From Photobacterium malacitanum (lineage in GTDB: Bacteria > Pseudomonadota > Gammaproteobacteria > Enterobacterales > Vibrionaceae), in the NCBI RefSeq assembly GCF_900185615.1, contig NZ_FYAK01000009.1, positions 1 to 64,000 of the forward strand: 64,000 nt of DNA, given 5' to 3'. The notes under the pieces are model-generated. The model was not told where the DNA came from and searched no databases. It saw only the letters and a list, made by a program, of their open reading frames with translations. Positions 14,043 through 21,796 of the stretch are shown here, in pieces (position 1 is the first letter of the stretch; every line of letters starts with the position of its first letter). Position numbers and translations under genes: made by a program.

Positions 14043-15110
14043 ATGAGCGAATTAAAGAATGACCGCTACCTACGTGCGCTATTAAAGCAGCCTGTAGATT
14101 GCACACCTGTATGGATGATGCGTCAGGCTGGCCGTTACCTACCTGAGTATCGTGCGACACGTGGTGTTGCTGGTGACTTCATGTCGCTATGTAAAAATGC
14201 TGAATTAGCCAGTGAAGTCACACTTCAACCGCTTAAGCGTTTCCCGCTTGATGCTGCCATTTTATTTTCTGATATTTTAACTATTCCTGATGCAATGGGT
14301 CTTGGTCTGTATTTTGAAGCAGGTGAAGGGCCTAAATTTAGTCATCCGATCACCTGTAAAGCAGACGTGGAGCGTATTGGTATTCCCGATCCAGAAGGTG
14401 AGTTGCAATATGTGATGAATGCGGTTCGCCAAATCCGTCATGATCTTCAGGGTGAAGTACCATTGATTGGTTTCTCTGGTAGTCCATGGACACTAGCGAC
14501 TTACATGGTTGAAGGTGGTAGCTCTAAGGCATTCACTAAAATCAAAAAGATGATGTATGCCGAACCGCAAACACTACATCTATTATTAGACAAGCTAGCA
14601 GATAGTGTTATCGAATACTTAAATGCACAGATTAAAGCGGGTGCGCAGGCTGTGATGGTATTTGATACATGGGGCGGTGTATTAACCCCACGTGATTACA
14701 ACGAGTTCTCGCTACGTTACATGCATAAGATTGTTGATGGCTTAATTCGCGAAAATGATGGTCGTCGCGTACCTGTGACGTTATTTACTAAAAATGGCGG
14801 CATGTGGTTAGAGCAAATTGCAGCGACAGGTTGTGATGCTGTTGGCCTTGATTGGACGATTGATATTGCAGAAGCAAAACGTCGTATCGGCGATAAGGTA
14901 GCGCTACAAGGTAATATGGATCCATCGGTGTTATATGCTCAGCCTGAACGTATTCGTCAAGAAGTGGCTTCTATTTTAGAAGGCTTTGGTAATGGTGGTA
15001 CTGGCCATGTGTTTAACTTAGGTCATGGTATTCACCTTGATGTGCCGCCTGAAAACGCCGGTGTGTTTGTGGATGCTGTGCATGAGCTTTCAAAGCCATA
15101 CCATAAATAA
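14043..15110 (+). CDS. hemE: Uroporphyrinogen decarboxylase
   Basis: The 355-residue protein starts [19 protein letters not shown] and carries the signature [16 protein letters not shown] near residue 22. It decarboxylates the four acetate side chains of uroporphyrinogen III to give coproporphyrinogen III in heme synthesis. I chose ATG 14043 rather than the ATG at 14016 because GGAG precedes it and E. coli HemE (354 aa) begins at the same residue. Confidence 0.98.
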   Translation: MSELKNDRYLRALLKQPVDCTPVWMMRQAGRYLPEYRATRGVAGDFMSLCKNAELASEVTLQPLKRFPLDAAILFSDILTIPDAMGLGLYFEAGEGPKFSHPITCKADVERIGIPDPEGELQYVMNAVRQIRHDLQGEVPLIGFSGSPWTLATYMVEGGSSKAFTKIKKMMYAEPQTLHLLLDKLADSVIEYLNAQIKAGAQAVMVFDTWGGVLTPRDYNEFSLRYMHKIVDGLIRENDGRRVPVTLFTKNGGMWLEQIAATGCDAVGLDWTIDIAEAKRRIGDKVALQGNMDPSVLYAQPERIRQEVASILEGFGNGGTGHVFNLGHGIHLDVPPENAGVFVDAVHELSKPYHK

Positions 15111-15157
15111 TAAGCGCTTAATTATCAGTTCAGCAGTATAAATTGTTCGTTAGCGTA

Positions 15158-15200
15158 ATAACAAAAACCCATGCCTTATTCGGTGTGGGTTTTTTGTTAT
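15158..15200. terminator. Bidirectional terminator after hemE
   Basis: ATAACAAAAACCCATGCC pairs imperfectly with GGTGTGGGTTTTTTGTTAT. The T run on both strands can serve hemE and the convergent 15261-15854 gene. Confidence 0.8.
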
Positions 15201-15260
15201 TGGAATACAGTCATGATTTTATTTAGTGAACTACTTCGATTATTTAATAGCAGCTATTTG

Positions 15261-15854
15261 TTAGTTAGATGTTTTCCCTAGATGCTGGTGGACATAGTGA
15301 CGAATATACGGCACGACTTCAGCTTCAAACCACGGATTTTTTTTGAGCCAGATACTATTGCGTGGCGATGGATGAGGTAAAGGAATAAACCGAGGGGCCC
15401 ATTGCTGCCAAGCTGCAACCGTTGCGGTTAAGGTGGCAGGTTTATCTGCTAAATAAAAATTTTGGGCGTATTGGCCGATAAGCAACGTCATACCGATATT
15501 GGGTAATTGCGGTAATAATTGTGGGTGCCAATGCGGAGCACATGCTTTTCGAGGTGGTAGATCACCAGATTTTGCTTTGCCAGGATAACAAAGCCCCATT
15601 GGGATTATAGCTATCTGGGTTGGGTCATAAAATGTCTTGTCATCTAGATCAAGCCAGCGTCGTAACCGTTCACCACTGGCATCATTCCAAGGAATACCAC
15701 TTTGATGAACTTTGATGCCAGGAGCTTGGCCGATGATAAGTAGCTTAGCTTGTTGATGTGCTTGAATAATAGGCCGCTGACCGAGTGGAAGATCTTGGCA
15801 GATCTTACATTGGCGAGCGCGATCTAAAATGTTACTTAAATGTAGTTTTGACAT
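15261..15854 (-). CDS. Uracil-DNA glycosylase family protein
   Basis: The 197-residue protein has an N-terminal CxxC pair (CKICQDLP), motif 1 GQAPG near residue 43, GERLRRWL, and a C-terminal LPHPSPRN motif. This pattern fits the COG1573-type UDG superfamily, which excises uracil or acts on related lesions. Only two of the cysteines expected for an iron-sulfur cluster are obvious, so it may be a cluster-less relative. Exact substrate is unknown. It is convergent with hemE and 40 bases from the next minus-strand gene. Confidence 0.75.
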   Translation of the reverse strand: MSKLHLSNILDRARQCKICQDLPLGQRPIIQAHQQAKLLIIGQAPGIKVHQSGIPWNDASGERLRRWLDLDDKTFYDPTQIAIIPMGLCYPGKAKSGDLPPRKACAPHWHPQLLPQLPNIGMTLLIGQYAQNFYLADKPATLTATVAAWQQWAPRFIPLPHPSPRNSIWLKKNPWFEAEVVPYIRHYVHQHLGKTSN

Positions 15855-15894
15855 ATTGGTAATACTTAGTTGTCTAAACGTTTAATGTTAAATT

Positions 15895-16806
15895 TTAATA
15901 TCCACGTTTAAAATCAATGGCATACATCAACTCCCGCTGTTGTGTGAAGCGTAAGTAATTGTCTTTAAAGACTGTAAAAACTTGCTCAGGAAAGCTTTCT
16001 GCTGCGATATGTGGCGTAATAGTGATTTGTGGATGGTGCCAAAATGGATGATCTGTTGCTAATGGTTCGTGCTTAAAAACATCTAAAAATGCATGCTGTA
16101 GGTAATGTTGTTCAAGTGCATTCACTAAATCTGTTTCATTGACGCTATTGCCTCGACCAACGTTGAAAAAAAGCGCGTTTTTGCAATGTTTTAGATGGTG
16201 TTGATCAAAAAGATCATCGGTTTGTGACGTCGCAGGTAAGATAGATACCACATAGTCGGCTTGGGTTAGTGCGCTATCGAGATCACTGATAGCATAAGTA
16301 TGATTAAAATCACAACTGGCACTAATACCACTGCGATTAACGCCAATGATATGGCAACCAAATGCAGCGGCAACCTTAGCAAGGTGTTGGCCTATGGTAC
16401 CTGTACCAACAATGACCATGGTTTTAGTTGCCATTGATTGATAACGAATCGGTTGCCATTGTTGTTGCTGTTGCTGGAAAGTATAGCGACAAAAATGGCG
16501 CTGGTAGTTAAGGATATGGCCAATAACATACTCAGCGATCAATGGCCCAAAGATACCGCGAATATTCGTCAGTTGATAATCTTGCCTGAGTTGTGGCTTG
16601 ATCAGCGTGTCAATACCAGCATAAGTGGATTGTAGCCACTGGAGATGTGGGTAGTTATTTAAGCTGGTAGCGATCAACGGCGGATCTGCGAGAAGTACTG
16701 TTGCTTGGTCAGGATCTTCGGTGATAACCAACTGTGGCAGTTTGGCGGCAGTCAGTAATTGTACATAACGCTGCTGTTGACGAGAGACTATCTTAATTTT
16801 GATCAT
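15895..16806 (-). CDS. D-2-hydroxyacid dehydrogenase (NAD(P)-dependent)
   Basis: The 303-residue protein has a Rossmann motif (VIVGTGTIGQHLAKVAAAFG), ARG-type region NVGRGNSVNE with catalytic Arg, a conserved Glu in FKHEPLA, and the catalytic His in ITPHIAA. These are the hallmarks of GhrA/SerA-type dehydrogenases that reduce 2-ketoacids such as glyoxylate or hydroxypyruvate. The internal ATG at 16806 is preferred over 16836 because AAAGGA lies 7 bases before it. It diverges from yjaG. A poly-Gln stretch around residue 120 is unusual. Confidence 0.85.
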   Translation of the reverse strand: MIKIKIVSRQQQRYVQLLTAAKLPQLVITEDPDQATVLLADPPLIATSLNNYPHLQWLQSTYAGIDTLIKPQLRQDYQLTNIRGIFGPLIAEYVIGHILNYQRHFCRYTFQQQQQQWQPIRYQSMATKTMVIVGTGTIGQHLAKVAAAFGCHIIGVNRSGISASCDFNHTYAISDLDSALTQADYVVSILPATSQTDDLFDQHHLKHCKNALFFNVGRGNSVNETDLVNALEQHYLQHAFLDVFKHEPLATDHPFWHHPQITITPHIAAESFPEQVFTVFKDNYLRFTQQRELMYAIDFKRGY

Positions 16807-16873
16807 GCTTTTCCTTTTGTAGCCTTCGTTTATCAAGTAAACTTCAATCTAAATCACTACCGTAGATTATCCC

Positions 16874-17461
16874 ATGCTTAAGAATCCAATCCAGTTACGT
16901 TTAGAAAAATTAGAACCTTGGCAACATCTTACCTTTATGGTGTCGTTGTGTGAGCGTATGTATCCTAACTATGCTTTTTTCTGTGCTGAAACACAGTTTA
17001 CTGATGGCCAGCGTTACCGAGTGATCTTAGACAGTATTTGGGAGATCCTGACGGTTAAAAATGCCAAGATTAACTTTGAAAGCCAACTTGAAAAGTTAGA
17101 AGATATGGTACCAAGTGAAAACGATTACGATCTATATGCAGTACGTCCAGCGATTGATGCGTGTGTTGCATTAGCTGATCTTCTGCATGCAATGTTGGAT
17201 CGCGATTTGATGATGGAAACTGTTATTAAATTAAGTGCATTATCTGCAGAAACTGTGGCTGACTTAGAGTTTGCACAAACAGGCATTGAAATTACTAACG
17301 ATAATCAAAAACAAAATGAAGCTGTATGTGCTGAGTGGGATACTCAGTGGGAAATTTTCCGCGCGCTCAAAGAAGCAGAACGCCGTGATATTGATTTGAT
17401 TAAAGATTTACGTGCAGAATTACGTGATGAACCAGTTAGTAATATTGGTATTGCATTGTAA
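16874..17461 (+). CDS. yjaG: YjaG family protein (DUF416)
   Basis: The 195-residue protein (LRLEKLEPWQHLTFMVSLCERMYPNY...) matches the DUF416 family typified by E. coli YjaG, which also lies between hemE and hupA. It is predicted soluble and helical with no signal peptide. Function is not established for the family. A terminator follows. Confidence 0.88.
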   Translation: MLKNPIQLRLEKLEPWQHLTFMVSLCERMYPNYAFFCAETQFTDGQRYRVILDSIWEILTVKNAKINFESQLEKLEDMVPSENDYDLYAVRPAIDACVALADLLHAMLDRDLMMETVIKLSALSAETVADLEFAQTGIEITNDNQKQNEAVCAEWDTQWEIFRALKEAERRDIDLIKDLRAELRDEPVSNIGIAL

Positions 17462-17483
17462 TTAATCGCTAGCAATAACATAA

Positions 17484-17512
17484 AGAAGAAGCCTTTTGGC
17501 TTCTTTTTTTAT
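17484..17512 (+). terminator. Terminator of yjaG
   Basis: The stem AAGAAGCC/GGCTTCTT with a TTTT loop is followed by a long T run. Confidence 0.88.
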
Positions 17513-17687
17513 TGCTATTATTTATGAAAATGTTGCCATATTGTCGTTTGAACTGTAACGAATAAATGACACAAGTGCGGAAATAATTAGATACTAGGTA
17601 TTTTTTGTTAATAGATTGTTTTATTTTTTGCAGTCGTTTATTCTGATTTTTAAGTTTAAAAGCAGTGAATATGACTGGTTACTGAGT

Positions 17688-17788
17688 TAAGTCTACGCCA
17701 TTCGACTTATTTTATTTTGGCGCTTGTAATTGTATCCCTTCAGCGTTTATAACATAACCACTGCGTAGCATCTAAGCTACGCCATTCG
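17688..17788 (+). repeat. Paired CTACGCCATTCG repeats in stem-loops
   Basis: CTACGCCATTCG occurs twice, at 17693-17704 and 17777-17788. The first copy spans the loop of a 6-bp inverted repeat TAAGTC/GACTTA (17688-17709). The second supplies the 3' arm of a 7-bp stem GCGTAGC/GCTACGC (17763-17782), with an outer CCAC...GTGG pairing. They lie upstream of the leader reading frame of brnQ. Role unknown. Confidence 0.6.
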
Positions 17789-17815
17789 TGGTCTGTTGGT
17801 TTGAAGGGGGCAAAT

Positions 17816-17935
17816 ATGAAATATTGTATCGTAAACACTATTGTATCTTGCCGCATTTCATCAATAGTTGCTGATAGCACAACATTGATTGCTACTTCAA
17901 AGCTCTTGCTCTCTCTGAATCTTATTCAGGGCTGA
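17816..17935 (+). CDS. Candidate brnQ leader peptide, 39 residues
   Basis: An ATG at 17816 preceded by GAAGGGGG (5-base gap) opens 39 codons that end with TGA at 17933-17935. Fifteen of the 39 residues are Leu, Ile or Val, and the last ten codons include L-L-L-S-L-N-L-I, using CTC, TTG, CTC, CTG and CTT. CTC looks rare in neighbouring genes. The stop codon lies inside the first arm of a hairpin pair (next feature). This is the arrangement of amino-acid-sensing leader peptides, here before a branched-chain amino acid carrier. Expression is inferred. Confidence 0.55.
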   Translation: MKYCIVNTIVSCRISSIVADSTTLIATSKLLLSLNLIQG

Positions 17936-17979
17936 CAGGCCATACCTATTTTTCTGTCAGCTTGTGAGCAAGCTGGCAG
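17931..17979 (+). promoter_or_regulatory. Mutually exclusive hairpins in the brnQ leader
   Basis: Arm 1 GCTGACAG (17931-17938) pairs with arm 2 CTGTCAGC (17954-17961). Arm 2, as CTGTCAGCTTG (17954-17964), can instead pair with CAAGCTGGCAG (17969-17979) through 11 bp with one G-U and a TGAG loop. The two structures cannot coexist. A ribosome stalled on the last Leu/Ile codons would cover arm 1. There is no T run after 17979, so a classical intrinsic terminator is not evident. Confidence 0.6.
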
Positions 17980-18043
17980 GATAGACACCATCTCTTTTCC
18001 CACCTCGCTTTCTCCAAGCTCCAAGTAACGACCAAGGAATACT

Positions 18044-19366
18044 ATGTTAAGTGCACGCAATATCGCCGCCTTAGGCTTCATGACATTCGCCATGTACTTA
18101 GGTGCTGGCAATTTAATTTTCCCTCCCTACTTAGGTTATCAAGCTGGAGATAATTTTCTTAGTGGTATGGCGGGTTTCTTATTAACTGGCGTTGGTCTGC
18201 CTGCAATAGCATTAGTGATTGTCGCTTGGGTGCGAGGTTCTGATAATTTAACTGCGGCATTACCTAAACCATTGGCGACAGGCTTTTGGGTGATGTTGTT
18301 TATTGTTATTGGTCCAGCCTTTATCATTCCACGTACGATTACCGTTGCTTACCAATTTAGTTTGGCACCGTTTATCGGTGATAGTGGTTTGATCCCATTC
18401 TCGGCGCTGTTCTGTTTAGCGGCTATTTTGTTCTCATTATATCCAGGTAAGTTAGTTGATACGCTTGGAAAATGGTTAACGCCAGTGTTATTAACGATTT
18501 TAACCATTATGGCTGTGGTGGCATTGTTATATCCATCTGGTCAGGTTGAAGTTGCCTCAGGACCTTATGCGACAGGTGCAATGGCTGAAGGTATGACTCA
18601 GGGCTACATGACCATGGATGCATTAGGCTCGATTGGCTTTGGGTGGGTGATTTTCAGAGCGATTGAGGGTATGGGGGTTAAATGCTCGAAAGCGATTGCC
18701 AAATATACATTTATAGCGGCTCTAATGTATGCCACAGCGATGGCGTTAGTATATTTATCATTGGCATATATTGGAGTAACCAGTGCCAATTTAGGTTCAA
18801 GCTTTGCTAATGGTGGTGAAATTCTTACTGCGTTTACCAATGCTCATTTTGGTGCCTTTGGAACCATTATTTTAGGTTCGGTGTTAGTGTTAGCATGTTT
18901 GACTACCGCGATTGGGGTTACAACCGCCGGTAGTGAGTTTTATAGCCGTAGCTTTAGTAAAATAACTTACCCTAAAAGTGTGTGGGTGATCATGGTGTTA
19001 TCTGGCTTGATTGCGAATGTTGGGTTGGCGCAGTTATTAGAAGTAACTTTACCTGTCGTGGTAGCGTTGCATCCGATTGCAATTGCGCTGTTAATGATCG
19101 CACCACTGCGTCACCAATTATCTCAAGTTGCAGTATTGGCTGTTGTTGCAACTGCAGCTGTATTTGGTTGTATTGATGCCGCACATATTTTAGGCGCAAT
19201 GCCAGCAACGGTTGATAATGCATTAACAGCAAATTTACCGTTATATCATTACTATGCGGGTTGGATTTTACCAACGGTAGCGGTATTGGTGGTTGGCTTG
19301 CTTGTCAGTCGTATTGCTGGTCGATGTTATTGTGTTGATAACAGTGCGTCAGTGAATCGCAGCTAG
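18044..19366 (+). CDS. brnQ: Branched-chain amino acid carrier BrnQ (LIVCS family)
   Basis: The 440-residue protein is hydrophobic throughout, with about twelve membrane segments. The N-terminal MTFAMYLGAGNLIFPPYLG is the family hallmark. The internal repeat-linked motifs FRAIEGMG and TTAIGVTTAGSEFYSR also fit. The family takes up Leu, Ile and Val with sodium or protons at the inner membrane. An AAGGAAT ribosome binding site precedes ATG 18044. The long leader with a candidate leader peptide suggests control by branched-chain amino acid supply. Confidence 0.95.
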   Translation: MLSARNIAALGFMTFAMYLGAGNLIFPPYLGYQAGDNFLSGMAGFLLTGVGLPAIALVIVAWVRGSDNLTAALPKPLATGFWVMLFIVIGPAFIIPRTITVAYQFSLAPFIGDSGLIPFSALFCLAAILFSLYPGKLVDTLGKWLTPVLLTILTIMAVVALLYPSGQVEVASGPYATGAMAEGMTQGYMTMDALGSIGFGWVIFRAIEGMGVKCSKAIAKYTFIAALMYATAMALVYLSLAYIGVTSANLGSSFANGGEILTAFTNAHFGAFGTIILGSVLVLACLTTAIGVTTAGSEFYSRSFSKITYPKSVWVIMVLSGLIANVGLAQLLEVTLPVVVALHPIAIALLMIAPLRHQLSQVAVLAVVATAAVFGCIDAAHILGAMPATVDNALTANLPLYHYYAGWILPTVAVLVVGLLVSRIAGRCYCVDNSASVNRS

Positions 19367-19383
19367 CGTTAAATAATACCAAT

Positions 19384-19411
19384 AAAAAAGGGACCGAGAG
19401 GTCCCTTTTTT
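19384..19411. terminator. Terminator between brnQ and the CNNM gene
   Basis: The stem AAAAAAGGGACC/GGTCCCTTTTTT with loop GAGA has T runs in both directions, serving two convergent genes. Confidence 0.88.
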
Positions 19412-19450
19412 AGATTCTACTTAGTATAAAGCAGTTATAAACGACGTTAA

Positions 19451-20509
19451 TTAAATATCGTCATCATTATTTTCAATCATCTTATGCTTTTTCTTCCACT
19501 TATCCCAGCGCTGATAAGCCAGTTGCTGCATGTCAGTATTTTTATCTGCTTCATCGACAATCTCTTCGCCAACTAAGCTTTCAAAAATATCTTCCAGTGT
19601 TACTAAGCCTTGTACGGTACCGTATTCATCAACAATTAGAATAAGCTGTGAACGCTCTTGCATTAAACGTTCAAATGCTTTGGGTACGCTAACGTTGTTC
19701 ATGATCACTGGCAGTGGGCGCATGAGTGTGCCTAGCTCCTGACCACCTTTGCCTGCTTGGCTTTCTGCAAACAGTTCTAAGCGGTGTACAAAGCCAACAA
19801 TATTATCGCTTTGCTCACTGAACACTAATGGGCGTGAGAATGGACTACTTTTGTATTTTGCTAAAAATTCGTTGATGGTTTGTTCTGCATTAACGCGGAA
19901 TAACACCGGTCGTGGCGTCATGATTTTAGTCACGCTCACGTCTTTAAATTGCAGTAGATTCGTCAGAATTTTTGATTCACCTGCGCCTAATTCACCTGAC
20001 TCATGAGCCAGCATTGCCATTGCTGATAATTCATCGCGCAATTTAGGTTGTACGTGACCGTGGGCTAAACGACGGGTAATCTGTTCTGAGATCCACACTA
20101 GTGGCATTAATATAACTACCATCCAGCGTAATAAAATTGCACTTGTTGGCGCTAATTGACGCCAGTAAGTTGCACCAATCGTTTTGGGAATGATTTCTGA
20201 CAGTAATAAAATACCGACGGTTAATGCACCTGAGAAAACACCCAACCACTCACTACCGAAGACCACGGTAGCTTGTGCACCAGCTGTTGCTGCACCAACG
20301 GTATGGGCGACGGTATTTAGGGTTAGAATTGAGGCTAAGGGTCGATCTATATTATCTTTGAGCGCAGCAAGTTTAGCTGCTGCTGGGTGGTTTTGTTGAC
20401 GTAAAGTGCCGATATATCCCGGCGAAATACTCAATAAAACCGCTTCTAAAACGGAACAAATAAACGACACCCCTATAGCTACAGAGATGTAAATCGTAAG
20501 CAGTACCAT
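19451..20509 (-). CDS. CNNM/CBS-domain membrane protein (CorC/HlyC-like)
   Basis: The 352-residue protein has a CNNM (DUF21) membrane domain with three to four helices over residues 1-150 (SVLEAVLLSI, SEIIPKTIGATYW). A CBS pair follows over about 190-320 (VTKIMTPRPVLFRV, LILIVDEYGTVQGLVTLEDIFESLVGEEIVDE). It ends soon after with a short charged tail. The C-terminal CorC_HlyC domain present in longer homologues is absent. Family members are linked to magnesium or other cation export. Diverges from hupA. Confidence 0.88.
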   Translation of the reverse strand: MVLLTIYISVAIGVSFICSVLEAVLLSISPGYIGTLRQQNHPAAAKLAALKDNIDRPLASILTLNTVAHTVGAATAGAQATVVFGSEWLGVFSGALTVGILLLSEIIPKTIGATYWRQLAPTSAILLRWMVVILMPLVWISEQITRRLAHGHVQPKLRDELSAMAMLAHESGELGAGESKILTNLLQFKDVSVTKIMTPRPVLFRVNAEQTINEFLAKYKSSPFSRPLVFSEQSDNIVGFVHRLELFAESQAGKGGQELGTLMRPLPVIMNNVSVPKAFERLMQERSQLILIVDEYGTVQGLVTLEDIFESLVGEEIVDEADKNTDMQQLAYQRWDKWKKKHKMIENNDDDI

Positions 20510-20737
20510 ATCAACCTGTCAATTAATCAGCGAATTTCGGCTATATTAATCGGGGCGAGTGGAAATAAAAACAACTCTTTTTTGAATGTTATTAGTAACA
20601 TTTTGTGAACTTTAGCTCAGTTTATGGTTAAAGAGTCTCCATTTAGATAGATAAAAGCTGACAAACCTTTGCCACACAGGCTTCTTTTGAATTAGAGTTG
20701 GGCGGTATTAAGCCCAAAACCTTAGAAGGGAAACCTA

Positions 20738-21010
20738 ATGAACAAGACCCAACTGATTGACCTGATCGCAGAAAAAGCAGATTTGTCTAAAGCACAAGCA
20801 AAATTAGCATTGGAAGCTACTCTTGAAGGCGTTACTGATGCGCTTAAAGATGGTGACCAGGTTCAACTAATTGGCTTTGGTACATTTAAAGTGAATCATC
20901 GTGCAGCTCGCACTGGCCGTAACCCACAAACAGGTGCGGAAATTCAAATTGCTGCTGCTAACGTTCCTGCGTTCGTATCTGGCAAAGCACTTAAAGACGC
21001 ATTAAAGTAA
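20738..21010 (+). CDS. hupA: DNA-binding protein HU-alpha
   Basis: The 90-residue protein begins [20 protein letters not shown] and has the DNA-arm signature [23 protein letters not shown] bends and compacts DNA as a dimer. Length and neighbourhood (yjaG upstream, DUF1481 downstream) match the HupA paralogue. The upstream region holds TTGTGAACTTTAGCT (20603-20617) and AAAAGCTGAC, which recur near 55 kb. Confidence 0.97.
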   Translation: MNKTQLIDLIAEKADLSKAQAKLALEATLEGVTDALKDGDQVQLIGFGTFKVNHRAARTGRNPQTGAEIQIAAANVPAFVSGKALKDALK

Positions 21011-21020
21011 TTTTAAATAA

Positions 21021-21054
21021 CGCCAGAATGCCTCCACTGCATCTGGCGATTTTT
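21021..21054 (+). terminator. Terminator of hupA
   Basis: CGCCAGAATGC pairs with GCATCTGGCG, followed by ATTTTT. It overlaps the first in-frame ATG (21028) of the next gene. Confidence 0.8.
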
Positions 21055-21729
21055 ATGGTACGCATAACGCTTTCTCTGGTGGTTGCATTTTTACTTACAG
21101 GCTGTGCGGCAAGCGACATGGCTGAGAATGCAGTAATTACGCCCAAAACTGTCACGGTTGCTGAAGCTGCAACTGACGGGCCTCATTTTTATTGGTATAC
21201 CTTCCGTCCTAATCAACCTATAACCCTCAATGAGCGTGTATTTACCTCTAAGCTAGGACAATATCAAGCTAGCTATCGTTGGCGCTCAGGAAAGCTGTTT
21301 GAGCTCTATCAGCAAGGCCAACAGCGCATTGCTGGCTCTGTTACTCCATTTACATTGCAATTACGGTTTGATAGTGATGGTTTAGCGGTGTTTCAGCGTT
21401 ATCAGCAAGGGCAAACCATTGTGCCATTAACCAATGTCGACATAGCGAAACTACATCGTCAAGCATTAAGGTTAGCGGTTAAAGTTAAGCAACTCAGCCA
21501 ACAGCAGTATTCGTGGGTGCAAGGGCACTGGCAACAACAGCAGTTTATTCCTTGCCAGCAGCAACAACCCGTTGACGTTATTGCTCAATCAAGTGCTGAA
21601 AAGTTATCGGGTCAAGGGTATATGGCAGTAAGAGGACAGTTGCAGCAAGGGCAATTAAACGTTGATGATATTTTATTGCAGCGACCACAATTACAATGTT
21701 TGGTAGCACCTAATTTATTAAAGCTGTAA
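21055..21729 (+). CDS. DUF1481 family lipoprotein (YjaH-like)
   Basis: From ATG 21055 the product has 224 residues with a lipoprotein signal peptide ending LLTGC (Cys17). The body resembles DUF1481 proteins that follow hupA in enterobacteria and vibrios (FYWYTFRPNQP, YQASYRWRSGKLFELY). It is probably anchored to a periplasmic membrane face. An upstream ATG at 21028 is in frame but lies inside the hupA terminator hairpin. Neither start has a good ribosome binding site. Function unknown. Confidence 0.75.
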   Translation: MVRITLSLVVAFLLTGCAASDMAENAVITPKTVTVAEAATDGPHFYWYTFRPNQPITLNERVFTSKLGQYQASYRWRSGKLFELYQQGQQRIAGSVTPFTLQLRFDSDGLAVFQRYQQGQTIVPLTNVDIAKLHRQALRLAVKVKQLSQQQYSWVQGHWQQQQFIPCQQQQPVDVIAQSSAEKLSGQGYMAVRGQLQQGQLNVDDILLQRPQLQCLVAPNLLKL

Positions 21730-21745
21730 TTATTAACGATAGATC

Positions 21746-21774
21746 AAAAAACGCGCTGATTAAGCGCGTTTTTT
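21746..21774. terminator. Bidirectional terminator between DUF1481 gene and purD
   Basis: The stem AAAAAACGCGCT/AGCGCGTTTTTT has a short loop and T runs on both strands. Confidence 0.9.
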
Positions 21775-21796
21775 AGGTTATGAAGAAGCGGTGTGA

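Noticed and set aside
17954..17979. brnQ leader hairpin as a classical intrinsic terminator
   Set aside because: The stem is followed by GATAGACACC, not a T run, so simple intrinsic termination is unlikely.
17926..18111. Minus-strand frame of 61 codons over the brnQ start
   Set aside because: It overlaps the leader hairpins and the brnQ N-terminus, has no ribosome binding site, and reads as a shadow of the other strand.
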